Source: CAYYYP01 sp964475985 (GTDB lineage Bacteria > Bdellovibrionota > UBA1018 > CAYHWW01). Taken from it: a DNA stretch of 64,000 bases. Below are positions 43,853-53,077 of this stretch, one piece after another (position 1 is the first letter of the stretch; the number at the start of each line of letters is the position of its first letter). The notes beneath the pieces are model-generated. The model saw only the letters and a program-made list of their open reading frames with translations. It did no database searches and was not told the origin of the DNA. The stretch spans positions 1 through 64,000 of the forward strand of contig CAYYYP010000002.1 in NCBI GenBank assembly GCA_964475985.1. Direction: 5' to 3'. The translations under genes and the position numbers were made by a program.

Positions 43853-45004
43853 ATGAGTGAATCCTCCAAAGACCTGACTTCCATTCTCGAGTTCGCCAAA
43901 GAGAACTCTCTGGCCTCGCCTCCTGCGGAAAACACCGGTGGAAGCGATGATGTGCAGGGCCTTGCGTCAGAAAACTTTCCTCCAGCTTCTGAATTTCCAA
44001 CCGAGCCGCAAGAACAGATTCATGAGTTTGATGCCCTTACGCCCATGCCGGCTTCTTCGGAGTCGCATGCGGCGCTTCCCGATTTGGCTTTGGATGAAGT
44101 AGGTAGCTCTCCAGACTCACCGGCGGATCAAAATGCTCCAAGCGAGTCCTTTCAAAACCAAGATTTTGCGCCCCTTGATTTATCGAGTGACGCGCCCGCC
44201 CCCGCTTTTTCAAATTTAGATATGCCAAGCACGTCAGAAATGGTTTCTCCCGCGATGGCGTTAGAGGCCGTGCCTACGGAATCAAAAGTAGAGGAGCTTA
44301 AGGATTTCGGCGAAAAGATTGCCATCGGTACTCCGAAACTTGAAGGCACACCGCCATTTAGCCTGCTTTTAAAATTTTCGGTCACTGAACAAATTAAAGA
44401 TAAGCTTCTCGCTACCCTTGAGGCCGCTGATTTAGGGTTGCGTGCGCAGGATGTTGAGTTGCAAATCAATTCTGGGACCTTGCTCATTCCCCATGTTTCA
44501 GAATTCGCGGCGATTCAAATTGGACAACAAGTGCGCGAGTTCGTGGACGACATTGAGTTTGGCCTGGCCTCTGAAGTTTATTCCAAAGACGAGCTTCAGG
44601 ATGATTTTGAATCTGTGCTTTTTGACGCTGAATTATTTCACCAAGAAAATGAAGTGGTTCATGATGTTGGGGCCGAGCCCCATCGTTTTGAGGATATGTT
44701 CAGCACCCATTTAACGGAAGTCCCGGGCTATCAGGTGACGCGTGTCCTTTCTACCGTTTCGGTAACCCGGGCCGTGGCCATGGAAATCATGGAGGCCATG
44801 GACCGTGCAAAGCTTGAAACAACGCATCGGGAGATGACGCAGGAACTTTTACGACAAGCTTTCAGCATCGGCGCCCATGGCATTTTAGGCATCGGTTTTA
44901 CTTCCCAAAAAGCCGAAGTGGCGGGGCTCTCCGGACCTAAAATGATTTACCGCCTATGGGCTACGGCGACCGCCGTAAGGGTAAGTCCAATCTCGAACGC
45001 ATAA
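43853..45004 (+). CDS. Hypothetical protein with acidic N-terminus and YbjQ-like C-terminal domain
   Basis: A 383-residue protein with no signal peptide. Residues 1-~165 are acidic, Pro/Ser-rich and probably disordered. A middle domain (~165-260) is not recognised. The C-terminal ~95 residues resemble YbjQ/DUF74: an opening VPGYQVTRVLSTVSVTRAVA, the segment LLRQAFSIGAHGILGIGF, and the final ATATAVRV strand. YbjQ proteins are called heavy-metal-binding but their function is unproven. Some cytosolic surface-associated or scaffolding role seems possible. Confidence 0.6.
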   Translation: MSESSKDLTSILEFAKENSLASPPAENTGGSDDVQGLASENFPPASEFPTEPQEQIHEFDALTPMPASSESHAALPDLALDEVGSSPDSPADQNAPSESFQNQDFAPLDLSSDAPAPAFSNLDMPSTSEMVSPAMALEAVPTESKVEELKDFGEKIAIGTPKLEGTPPFSLLLKFSVTEQIKDKLLATLEAADLGLRAQDVELQINSGTLLIPHVSEFAAIQIGQQVREFVDDIEFGLASEVYSKDELQDDFESVLFDAELFHQENEVVHDVGAEPHRFEDMFSTHLTEVPGYQVTRVLSTVSVTRAVAMEIMEAMDRAKLETTHREMTQELLRQAFSIGAHGILGIGFTSQKAEVAGLSGPKMIYRLWATATAVRVSPISNA

Positions 45005-45089
45005 TGCGCGTCAAAATTTATCCTGGCTAATCCTGTTCACCGCAATACTTCTTGGCTAACTAGGAAAGTTTCATCAGACTTCCTGGCAT

Positions 45090-45755
45090 ATGGGGAAAAA
45101 TATCTTTTTGGCCGGGGTACTCAGTTTTTTATTCGCGATAAATGCCTTCGCTGAACGTGAGCAGTTTTTAGTCTTAGTGCATGGCGAGGATCTGGCTACC
45201 AGCAGCGCTCAACTTTTTGTGGTGTGGAGCGATGATGCTGCGCAATTATTGGGTATGAGAGTCAAGCGCGACAACCGCGTTGAGGACTATAGCCTCGATC
45301 AACTTTTAGACCCCGGCGTAGTTTTGCTGCAAAAATCAAAGGCCTTCATTACAAAAGATATCTTACAGGTGCGCCTTGAAGATTTCACCACCCCCCAGGC
45401 AGACTCGACTATCGTGCTTACGGTTTTGCGTGAGTACGGTTTTTTTAGTGATGACTATCGCAAGCTTAAGATGAAGCTTCATGTACAAGGGCCGGGGGCC
45501 GGTGGAGTTTCTGATGTGCCGCTGCTCTACGAAGTAGGTTTTAATTTAAAGAGCCTGGGCTTTCAGAAAATAAACCGACTTTTTATGCGAACTTTAATGC
45601 AGGGTGGAGATGCGGTTGGCATTGGTTCCGTTGAGGCGTTTTGGGAACAGATTCCCGTGGTGGCATTTGGTACGGACACGTTACCGCAGGCAGCTTTCCG
45701 GCGAGCATCAATGGGCATAAAAGGTTTTCTCAAACGTTGCCGCAACCTTCTCTAG
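45090..45755 (+). CDS. Secreted hypothetical protein
   Basis: A 221-residue unrecognised protein with a 21-residue signal peptide (ending Asn-Ala-Phe-Ala). The mature chain is beta-rich with a single late Cys, typical of small periplasmic proteins. The last 48 bases overlap the 3' end of the convergent murF gene. Its start has no strong ribosome site. Confidence 0.55.
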   Translation: MGKNIFLAGVLSFLFAINAFAEREQFLVLVHGEDLATSSAQLFVVWSDDAAQLLGMRVKRDNRVEDYSLDQLLDPGVVLLQKSKAFITKDILQVRLEDFTTPQADSTIVLTVLREYGFFSDDYRKLKMKLHVQGPGAGGVSDVPLLYEVGFNLKSLGFQKINRLFMRTLMQGGDAVGIGSVEAFWEQIPVVAFGTDTLPQAAFRRASMGIKGFLKRCRNLL

Positions 45756-47207
45756 GGCCATGGAACGACTGCCTTTGAGCAAAATCATACAAGGCCGCCT
45801 AGGCTGATCTAAAATAATTTTATTTAGTGCTTGGGCCATGGCGTCGTGGGCGCTGAGGTCAGCGCGGCTAACGAAATGCTGAGCTTTACGACCACGTTTT
45901 GTAAGTTCGTCAAAAAGCCATTTCATTTTTTCACCAAGTAATAGAACCTCGTGGGTATCCTCGGAAATGAGGCTCGCAAGTTCACGGTGAAATTTTTCTT
46001 CTTCGTTCCCAAGTTCTTTCATATCCGCAAGGCATGCAATTCTTAGCGCCGCTTTTTCGCGTTGAAAAGTTTTGAGTGCAGCCGCCATGGAGTCAGGATT
46101 TGCGTTGTAGAAATCCCCGTAAAGGTGAACGTCACGGCCTAAATCTTTAAGCTGAGTTCTCCCCTTTGCCGGAGTAAAGGTCATAAGGGCGGAGTTGAGG
46201 TCCTTTTCTAAATCTTGAAATGAAGCCCCTAAATTTTCTAAGAGGTGTAGGACCGCGGCTACGCCCAAAGCCAAATTACTAGCGTTGTGATCTCCCACGA
46301 TGGGACAAGTTAATTTTAATGAGAAATTTTTTGTTGTTAAACTTAACGTTGGCTTCTCGCCCGCCTGTCCCAGTTCAAAAGAAAAAGTTTCCATCTTAGC
46401 CTCGCGCGTCACAATAACAGGGATTTGGTCTGGGCCTGTAAGTTGCGGAGAACGGTTTAGGGCATGGGCCAAAAGCTCGTCGTGCGCATTAAAGATGCAG
46501 CTTTTTCTCGCCTTTTCGGCCCATTTTAAAAAAAGGCTTTCTTCCTTGGCCACCACTTGAACGTTTTGCAATTTTTCTAGATGTTCTGGTCCAATTTTTG
46601 TCATTACGGCGTAATCGGGCCTTACTAGTTCCACATGGCTTGCCATGGCGCCGGGTTCATCAATTCCTACTTCAACGACGGCAACTTCGTGATGCGACCG
46701 CAATTCCAAGAGGGTCATTGGTATACCAAGAAACCCGTTCTGGCTGCCTTCCGTTTTTAGTACCGAAGAAAACCGTGATTTAAGCAAGGTCGCCAAAAAT
46801 TCCTTTGTCGTAGTTTTTCCAACGCTTCCGGCTACTCCAATTATGGGGATGGAAAACAGACTGCGCCAAGCATGCCCTAAAGCGCGGTAAGCCTCGAGCA
46901 CTGAATGAGGCTCATGGACTGAAAACACGGCAACGTTAGCTTGCATGGCCGTTTCTAAATGGCCTAACTTTTGGGCCGAAGCTAAAATTCCCGTTGCTCC
47001 TGCCTGAATGGCGGCCGGAATGAAATCATGCCCATCGACTTTTTCACCTTCAATGGCAACAAAAAAGTCGCCGGGTTTCACTTGACGGCTGTCGGTGATG
47101 ATTCGCTGGAAACCTGAAGGAAGTGTTTTGGATTCTCGGCTGTAACTAAGGCCACCGAAGGGTTTTAATGAAGCTTCAACAAATGAAAAATCAAACGCAG
47201 GTTTCAT
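45708..47207 (-). CDS. murF: UDP-N-acetylmuramoyl-tripeptide--D-alanyl-D-alanine ligase
   Basis: MurF adds D-Ala-D-Ala to the UDP-MurNAc-tripeptide, finishing the peptidoglycan precursor. The 499-residue protein shows the N-terminal uridine-binding segment DSRQVKPGDFFVAIEGEKVDGH, the ATP loop GVAGSVGKTTTKEF (~124-137) and the later NANPDSM segment of the Mur-ligase C-terminal domain. It lies alone rather than in a dcw cluster. Confidence 0.95.
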   Translation of the reverse strand: MKPAFDFSFVEASLKPFGGLSYSRESKTLPSGFQRIITDSRQVKPGDFFVAIEGEKVDGHDFIPAAIQAGATGILASAQKLGHLETAMQANVAVFSVHEPHSVLEAYRALGHAWRSLFSIPIIGVAGSVGKTTTKEFLATLLKSRFSSVLKTEGSQNGFLGIPMTLLELRSHHEVAVVEVGIDEPGAMASHVELVRPDYAVMTKIGPEHLEKLQNVQVVAKEESLFLKWAEKARKSCIFNAHDELLAHALNRSPQLTGPDQIPVIVTREAKMETFSFELGQAGEKPTLSLTTKNFSLKLTCPIVGDHNASNLALGVAAVLHLLENLGASFQDLEKDLNSALMTFTPAKGRTQLKDLGRDVHLYGDFYNANPDSMAAALKTFQREKAALRIACLADMKELGNEEEKFHRELASLISEDTHEVLLLGEKMKWLFDELTKRGRKAQHFVSRADLSAHDAMAQALNKIILDQPRRPCMILLKGSRSMALEKVAATFEKTFYAH

Positions 47208-47256
47208 ACTCCTCTAAAGATAACTCGGAGTTTGATGGCATTCCAAGGCTTAAGAT

Positions 47257-47880
47257 TTATTTATGGCTTAAGCGAAACACGTCGATGGCTTCAAATAGTC
47301 CGCTGCGAATCATGGCGATGGCAATGGCCACCAAAAGAAGGGCCGCTAACTTAGAGATGACAACCGTGCCATCGTGGCCAATCACTTTCGTGATGCGGTC
47401 GGATTTTCTTAAGATGATCCACGCTAGGAGGTAATTGGCCAGCAGGGACAAGATGGTAATGGGATAACCAAAAGTAGGAACTTGAAGGGCTAAGGCCGTA
47501 AGCACACCAGGGCCCGTGATTAATGGCACGGCTAGCGGCACGACTCCGGTAGATCCACTTAAGTTTTTTGCGGCATCGGGCCCGGAATGTACGTCCGCAA
47601 TGCCGATGAGTAAAAGCACGATTCCGCCGGCCACTTTGAAGTCATAAATTTGTATGCCTAAAATGTGGAATATCTGGTGGCCAATGAACGCAAAACCCAA
47701 GGCTACCAAAAAAGCTACCAGGATGGATTGATTCACTAGCTGCACGAGTTCCGATCTTCTAGCAGGTACCTGCAGCGAACGGGTGAATGCTACGTAAAGC
47801 GGCAAGACGCCAATAATGTCCATGGCCACAAAAATGGAAGTGAAAGAAAGCACAAATTCTTGGACAAATTTAGCGAACAT
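47257..47880 (-). CDS. MarC-family integral membrane protein
   Basis: A membrane protein of the MarC/YhgN family with six predicted helices. Family-typical sequences are DIIGVLPLYVAFT near the N-terminus, GIVLLLIGIADV, and VPLAVPLITGPGVLTAL. Despite the name, MarC proteins have no proven role in antibiotic resistance. From the ATG at 47880 it has 208 residues, the usual length; the frame opens 14 codons earlier. It follows murF's start by 49 bases on the same strand. Confidence 0.88.
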   Translation of the reverse strand: MFAKFVQEFVLSFTSIFVAMDIIGVLPLYVAFTRSLQVPARRSELVQLVNQSILVAFLVALGFAFIGHQIFHILGIQIYDFKVAGGIVLLLIGIADVHSGPDAAKNLSGSTGVVPLAVPLITGPGVLTALALQVPTFGYPITILSLLANYLLAWIILRKSDRITKVIGHDGTVVISKLAALLLVAIAIAMIRSGLFEAIDVFRLSHK

Positions 47881-48007
47881 GCCCTGGCATATTAACTCGG
47901 ACTTCGTTTTGATTCTAGGCATTTAACGCGGGTCGCAAGATAAAACAAAATAAGTTTATATTCGCGATTTTATAGGTATAAATGTCGTTTATTTAACGAA
48001 GCCGCCC

Positions 48008-48985
48008 CTAACGACAGATGTCCTGGATGCAGATCCGCCACCGGGACCCGCCGAATCGTGCACCCCGTGCGACAAATTCGCTCCGGGGAAGCCTGCGCTG
48101 GGAATGCCTTTCAAAGGTTTGCGGAGCCTGCCGATAAAGCTCACAAACACTTGGCGAACCTCGATGAAAATTCGTGGCGACTTTTCTTAGGAAACTTTCG
48201 CTAAAGAGTAGCGGCGGATTTAAAACCTCATCGAATTCATCAATCACATAATCTGAGATTAAAAAGGATCTCGCCAATACATAACGGTTTTGCGCATTCT
48301 TTATGATGTAGGGATGCTCGCCCTCAAAGAGGTTTTTGAAGAACTGAAAACCTTGCCAGTTTGCGGCGAGATCACCAAAAGAATAAACACCGTCTCCCGA
48401 AAGGCCAGACGTGTTGGTTTCGCTGGCATCCCCCAGCAGTCTTACGGATTCAAGAATTTCGTTTTCGGTCAGAGCTGGGTTTTGCCCGAGGGCTTGATAG
48501 TGGTTGTAGTAATTCCATCCCATGCTCATGAAATGACCAATCTTATCGATGCCAAAAATAGTTCCATTCACCTTGATACTGGGAGAGATGCCCACATTCC
48601 ACGCCATACCCATGTCTTCATAATTGACTTGGCCGCCAAAAATTCCCCGGTAAAGCACGGTATAATTGATGGCGTTCTGTTCAAGCCATTCCTCGGGTGG
48701 CGAAAAAAGTTCACTCGGAAGCAGGCGTGATTGAAAGGCAAGTTCAATCACTCTTCGCCGACGACGATCACTCCGAACGGCAGGCGAATTGAAGGCTTCC
48801 ACGATGGATCTGAGTTTTTGGTTCACGTATCCATTGATGAGGGAGCTGGCGTCGGGGAGCGCCGAGATTTGAATGCTCCGATCGGTATACTGATCGGTTT
48901 CTTTGGCGGCGGCTGAACTCAAAATCCAAAAATGTAAAAAAACGAAATAAGAATAAAATTTGACGTAAGGCCTAGGTTGACTCAT
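48008..48985 (-). CDS. Secreted hypothetical protein with DKxGHF motif
   Basis: A 325-residue exported protein (signal-like residues 1-~27) of unknown function. A central DKIGHFMSMGWNYY stretch, followed by GDGVYSFGDLAANWQGFQF, recalls the DKxxH pattern of some DUF2279/YfiM-like lipoproteins, but the rest is not recognisable. Two Cys near the C-terminus (CELY..., CIQDIC) may form a disulfide. It is the second gene of a pair with the 49013 gene (27-base gap). Confidence 0.55.
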   Translation of the reverse strand: MSQPRPYVKFYSYFVFLHFWILSSAAAKETDQYTDRSIQISALPDASSLINGYVNQKLRSIVEAFNSPAVRSDRRRRRVIELAFQSRLLPSELFSPPEEWLEQNAINYTVLYRGIFGGQVNYEDMGMAWNVGISPSIKVNGTIFGIDKIGHFMSMGWNYYNHYQALGQNPALTENEILESVRLLGDASETNTSGLSGDGVYSFGDLAANWQGFQFFKNLFEGEHPYIIKNAQNRYVLARSFLISDYVIDEFDEVLNPPLLFSESFLRKVATNFHRGSPSVCELYRQAPQTFERHSQRRLPRSEFVARGARFGGSRWRICIQDICR

Positions 48986-49012
48986 TTAAATTCTGCTCCT
49001 TCCCTTCTGAGC

Positions 49013-50056
49013 TCAAAATGAAAATGGCGCATTGGCTCGGATCAACGCGCCGATGTACATGGAAAAAGGTTGGCTATCGGAGGCATAGGTTCCGATGCAG
49101 TTCACTGGATTTTGACAATAGGAGGCCGAAGCTTCAATTCCAACCGCGCCCAAGGCGCGAGGGCCCGCTTGAAACTGCCTCAAAAAATGGGCATGGGCTT
49201 CCGCCTGCATGTCATCAAAATGTCCTGATGCGCCCGCAATAACGGCTGGCCTAAAGATGAGTTCCGAGCGGAATTCCCACCTTGCATCTTGGCTGCGTAC
49301 CAGGTTGGCAATTCCTACGAAAGCGCGGAAATTAGATTGGGGGGATCCGTTGGACCTAAGCGTTCCCGCGGCAGCAGGCATATTTCCAGACCATACGGTA
49401 TCGACATTCACTCCCACCATGCCGTCGAAATAATACCTGAGCCGTTGCATGCTGTGCCCACCCCGGAAGAAATCAAAGACCGCGTTAAAAACGGCCCACC
49501 TTCCCGCAAACCTTTGGGTATGGGAGTCCCACTGGATCCTGAGTAAATTCAGACTAAACGCAAGTCCCGTATCGGGTCTGCAATATTGAAAAGCTCTGCC
49601 GATGCCCGGAATATGTGGACGACCATTGAGGTCAACGCAAATGAATGCGGCCTGAAGGTCGGCTAGGGAAAAGGTAAAACGCATACCCTCTCCACCGGGC
49701 AGGTAATTTACCATGAATCTCGCAGCATCAAAATTTAGCGCCGGGAATTCAATGTGGAGCATGGTCATGCCTAAATTGACATTGGGTCTAGCGTTTGATG
49801 AAAAATCAGCAAACACTCCTCCTCCCGCCTGAATTTCAGCAAGGTGGAATCCGGAAATCATTCGCAGCATGTCCGTCGCGCAATTTGCTTCATTGCCATC
49901 ACACGGCGGCGCTTCCGTACGCACAGAGGGACGGTTGTTTTCATAAAGCCTAAGGGGCTCGATGCCCCTGGACAGTAAGCCGTTGCCGTGCACGAGCGGC
50001 ATAAATAAAAACAGTATAATTAAGAAAACCCCTAAAAAGGGAATCCTAGCCCCCAT
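49013..50056 (-). CDS. Secreted or outer-membrane beta-rich hypothetical protein
   Basis: A 347-residue protein with a 24-residue signal peptide (ending Val-His-Gly-Asn). The mature chain has alternating-hydrophobic strands from ~90 on and ends in Ala-Pro-Phe-Ser-Phe, a C-terminal aromatic compatible with an outer-membrane barrel. Four Cys occur in two close pairs. No family recognised. A GGGGGGAGCAGG ribosome region precedes the ATG. The gene below it in the same transcript is the DKxGHF secreted protein. Confidence 0.55.
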   Translation of the reverse strand: MGARIPFLGVFLIILFLFMPLVHGNGLLSRGIEPLRLYENNRPSVRTEAPPCDGNEANCATDMLRMISGFHLAEIQAGGGVFADFSSNARPNVNLGMTMLHIEFPALNFDAARFMVNYLPGGEGMRFTFSLADLQAAFICVDLNGRPHIPGIGRAFQYCRPDTGLAFSLNLLRIQWDSHTQRFAGRWAVFNAVFDFFRGGHSMQRLRYYFDGMVGVNVDTVWSGNMPAAAGTLRSNGSPQSNFRAFVGIANLVRSQDARWEFRSELIFRPAVIAGASGHFDDMQAEAHAHFLRQFQAGPRALGAVGIEASASYCQNPVNCIGTYASDSQPFSMYIGALIRANAPFSF

Positions 50057-50131
50057 AGATACCTGCTCCCCCCGTGGAAGGAGTAGCTAGAATTTCTGGG
50101 TTTTCATATCTATGCGAGAATTTTAATTCTT

Positions 50132-50177
50132 AAAAAAATAATGCACTGCATAAATTATTGGTATTTATGCAGTGCAT
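50132..50177 (-). terminator. Rho-independent terminator after sodC
   Basis: A perfect 15-bp AT-rich stem (50163-50177 with 50141-50155 in minus-strand order) with a 7-base loop, followed on the minus strand by TTATTTTTTT. It lies 25 bases below the sodC stop. Confidence 0.85.
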
Positions 50178-50202
50178 AATAGAATGTTTGCTGGACCGGG
50201 GA

Positions 50203-50757
50203 TTAAAGTTCAACCACTGCGCAGGCTACGCGGTCTCCAGAATCGCCGCTAGGTTCTGAGTGTTGGTCGTCTGATTTTGCGTGCACCACGATGGCGGTGC
50301 CCCCTGGTTTCAGCAGTGAATTTTTTCCCTCACTGAGACTGACACGCTTTACAACTGCATCTAGTACGGCCGTTCCGTCATCTTTGACTTCAAGATTGGG
50401 CAAGTCTCCCAGATGGGGACCCTTCGGATTTTTAAGTCCGTGCTCCTGGCCAGCCACTTTAAAGTGATTGCCGGCTGATTTAAAATCAGGCGTCTCACAT
50501 TTGCCGGTTTCATGGAAATGAATGCCGTGTTTCCCGGGAGCAAGGCCCGATGCCTTCAAATGCAGTTTCACACCACGGTTTTTCACTTGAGATAACGCGA
50601 TCTGTCCGATGACTTCACCCTTGGTATTCATGAGGTCGCTGGTGACCGTTTCCGTGTTTTTTTTAACCACAGTTTCTACGGTTTTGTTTCCGGCAAAACC
50701 AACTCCCGCGGGAAGCAGAGTTAGCGCCAAGGCTAAATTACGAAAAGCAGTTTTCAT
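50203..50757 (-). CDS. sodC: Cu/Zn superoxide dismutase, periplasmic
   Basis: Dismutates superoxide outside the cytoplasm. The 184-residue protein has a ~22-residue signal peptide (ending Phe-Ala-Gly) and all catalytic features: the GIHFHETGKCETPDF copper-site motif with HxH and the first disulfide Cys, SAGNHF with the bridging His, GPHLGDLPN with zinc His and Asp, VVHAKSDD with the fourth copper His, and GDRVACAVV with the active-site Arg and second Cys. An AAAAGGGGAA ribosome site precedes the ATG. Confidence 0.96.
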   Translation of the reverse strand: MKTAFRNLALALTLLPAGVGFAGNKTVETVVKKNTETVTSDLMNTKGEVIGQIALSQVKNRGVKLHLKASGLAPGKHGIHFHETGKCETPDFKSAGNHFKVAGQEHGLKNPKGPHLGDLPNLEVKDDGTAVLDAVVKRVSLSEGKNSLLKPGGTAIVVHAKSDDQHSEPSGDSGDRVACAVVEL

Positions 50758-50931
50758 TTGGATTTTCCCCTTTTGAATGAATTTGTAATTTGATCAAACT
50801 CCCGTTTGAACGACTAGAAAAGGGCTAAAACTTTGGGCGAGAGTATTTTCTCGGGCGAGCCATTGCCTCGGGTTTGAACGTTTCTAATCAAGCCTTCTCG
50901 CAACGCAGCAATTTTGTTACCGCTTAAGATT

Positions 50932-51753
50932 ATGCGAGCTACTTTCATCACCTTATTTTTTAGCTTAATTCTAAATACCACTTTTGCCGCCGATCTCCCG
51001 GAAAACAAAACTACGCCGGTCGTCGACCTAGCAACCGCCCAGGCCTTTGATGCAGCTTCAACGGACCGTTGGCCCACTTCACTTACTTATTACAATCCAC
51101 TTTATTTTATAACCGGCAAACCCAGTACGAAGGTGAAGTTTGGTTTTAAGTATCAACCCTTAAGAAACTTTCCACTTTATCTGGGTTATCAGCAGCTCCT
51201 AATTTGGGATCTCTTCAAAGATTCAGCTCCCATCCGCGACACAAATTATAATCCAGACGTTTTTTATCGTCTTTCTTTTAAGCCTTACAACGTACTCAAC
51301 TCCATTGATTTTGGGCTTTTTGAGCACAGTTCAAACGGTAAAGACGGGGCCCAATCTCGAAGTTATGATGAATCCTATGTCAGGTTTAACCTTGGTCACC
51401 GATTCCCATCCTTTCGTCTCGACTCAACTTTTAAAGCTTACGCGACCTATATTCTTGAACGTAACAATGAGGATTTGCGCGACTACCTAGGATACTGGTC
51501 CCTCATGTTTCGTATTCACGGCTTTGAGCAACCACTGATGAAAGGAGTGGCATTTACGGCAAGAGTGTTCCCCGGCGGAAGAAGAAGTGGAATCGATTTT
51601 ACGAAAGGTGCTCAGGAGGCAGGGATTGAAATTAAAATTCCTTACCTTCCGCTCGAAACCAGAATCTATATTCAGTACTACCATGGGTATGTAGAATCAC
51701 TTTTGAACTACAACCAATCTCAGTCAGCTTTCCGAGCGGGGCTTGCGCTTTAA
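50932..51753 (+). CDS. pldA: Outer-membrane phospholipase A homologue with Asp in place of catalytic Asn
   Basis: A 273-residue beta-barrel of the OMPLA family with a 19-residue signal peptide (ending Asn-Thr-Thr-Phe-Ala). The active-site motif reads EHSSNGKDGAQSRSYDES. H132 and S134 match His142 and Ser144 of the E. coli enzyme, and the residue exactly 14 positions after the His, Asn156 in E. coli, is D146 here. OMPLA hydrolyses phospholipids in the outer leaflet. The ATG at 50932 is preferred to the TTG six codons earlier, because the signal peptide begins there. Divergent from sodC. Confidence 0.85.
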   Translation: MRATFITLFFSLILNTTFAADLPENKTTPVVDLATAQAFDAASTDRWPTSLTYYNPLYFITGKPSTKVKFGFKYQPLRNFPLYLGYQQLLIWDLFKDSAPIRDTNYNPDVFYRLSFKPYNVLNSIDFGLFEHSSNGKDGAQSRSYDESYVRFNLGHRFPSFRLDSTFKAYATYILERNNEDLRDYLGYWSLMFRIHGFEQPLMKGVAFTARVFPGGRRSGIDFTKGAQEAGIEIKIPYLPLETRIYIQYYHGYVESLLNYNQSQSAFRAGLAL

Positions 51754-51802
51754 TCCCGTGCCAGCCTTTCTGTAATACGAAACCAAATTTCATTCTTTCG
51801 CG

Positions 51803-51831
51803 TTGACGCTGACCCACAACTAAATTGTATT
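51803..51831 (+). promoter_or_regulatory. Sigma70-like promoter abutting the MFS start codon
   Basis: TTGACG (51803-51808), a 17-base spacer and TGTATT (51826-51831) form a reasonable promoter whose start point would fall at or next to the ATG at 51838, suggesting a leaderless mRNA. Confidence 0.4.
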
Positions 51832-51837
51832 TGTTGT

Positions 51838-53076
51838 ATGAAGCTTTCGCTTACGCCGAATATTGCTCTGACGGTCCTCGTGGCAGCGTTGGGTTACTTT
51901 GTCGACATCTACGACTTAGTGCTTTTCAGCATCGTTCGTGTAGCAAGTTTAAAGTCCATGGGCTTGCAGGGGGCAGAGTTGCTGAACGAAGGGGTTTACC
52001 TGCTGAACGCACAAATGTTTGGCATGCTCCTAGGGGGCGTACTGTGGGGAATTGTTGGCGATCGCAAAGGTAGGTTATCGGTACTTTTTGGATCCATTAC
52101 GCTTTATTCCCTAGCAAATCTTTTGAATGCCCATGTCACAAGTGTGCACCAATACGGATTCTTAAGATTTGTGGCTGGCATAGGATTGGCCGGTGAGCTC
52201 GGTGCCGCCATGACTTTGGTTAGTGAAATTCTGCCTGCGCATAGCCGAGGCAAGGGCACGACCTTCGTTGCCACTGTGGGTGTATCCGGCGCCATATTTG
52301 CGGCGTGGGTAGGGCAGCACTTTACTTGGCAGTGGGCCTACTCGATTGGTGGACTGCTTGGCCTTATGCTTTTGGTCCTAAGAATTCGGGTTTGTGAGTC
52401 AGGCCTATTCCATGCTGCATGTCAGAAAGGAGAGTTAAAGCGAGGGGATCTTCGTATGCTCTTTTTCAACCAGTCCCGCTTTAAGCAATATTTGGCCTGT
52501 GTCCTTACGGGGGTGCCCATCTGGTATGTCATTGGAATTCTCATTACTTTTGCACCCGAACTTTCAAAAGAACTTAAGGTCGTTGGTGAGGTGACTGGCG
52601 GGCATGCCATTATGATGTGTTATCTGGGCCTTGTGCTGGGGGATTTCGCCAGTGGACTGCTGAGCCAGATCGTAAAAAGTAGAAAAAAAGTCGTGGGACT
52701 TTTTCTTGGGATTACAACGTTATTTGTAACCTTGTACTGTCATTTGGGTGGTTTGAGCGCCGAAGCCTTCTACGCACTTTGTTTAGGCCTGGGTTTTGGC
52801 ACCGGATATTGGGCCGTATTCGTTTCTACCGCGGCCGAGCTCTTTGGAACGAATCTTCGGGCGACTGCCGCCACAACGGCGCCGAATTTTGTAAGAGGTG
52901 CCGTTGTACCAGTAACTCTGCTTTTTCAAAGTCTCAACAGCTCCACTCACGGGACACTGTCGCTTACGCAGAGCGCCTACATTGTAGGAATAGGGACCAT
53001 TAGTCTGGCTTTTATAGCCCTCATAATTCTAAAGGAAACCTTTGGTAAGGACCTTAATTATTATGAGGATAAATAG
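51838..53076 (+). CDS. MFS transporter (metabolite:H+ symporter-like)
   Basis: A 412-residue major-facilitator protein with twelve likely helices. Signatures are GDRKGRLSVL in loop 2-3 (~75-84), the helix-4 pattern RFVAGIGLAGELGAAMTLVSE, and LPAHSRGKG in loop 4-5, all typical of the sugar/MHS branch that imports organic acids or osmolytes. Substrate not assignable. There is no Shine-Dalgarno, and the likely promoter ends 6 bases before the ATG. The stop lies one base from the convergent rpmB. Confidence 0.85.
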   Translation: MKLSLTPNIALTVLVAALGYFVDIYDLVLFSIVRVASLKSMGLQGAELLNEGVYLLNAQMFGMLLGGVLWGIVGDRKGRLSVLFGSITLYSLANLLNAHVTSVHQYGFLRFVAGIGLAGELGAAMTLVSEILPAHSRGKGTTFVATVGVSGAIFAAWVGQHFTWQWAYSIGGLLGLMLLVLRIRVCESGLFHAACQKGELKRGDLRMLFFNQSRFKQYLACVLTGVPIWYVIGILITFAPELSKELKVVGEVTGGHAIMMCYLGLVLGDFASGLLSQIVKSRKKVVGLFLGITTLFVTLYCHLGGLSAEAFYALCLGLGFGTGYWAVFVSTAAELFGTNLRATAATTAPNFVRGAVVPVTLLFQSLNSSTHGTLSLTQSAYIVGIGTISLAFIALIILKETFGKDLNYYEDK

Positions 53077-53077
53077 A

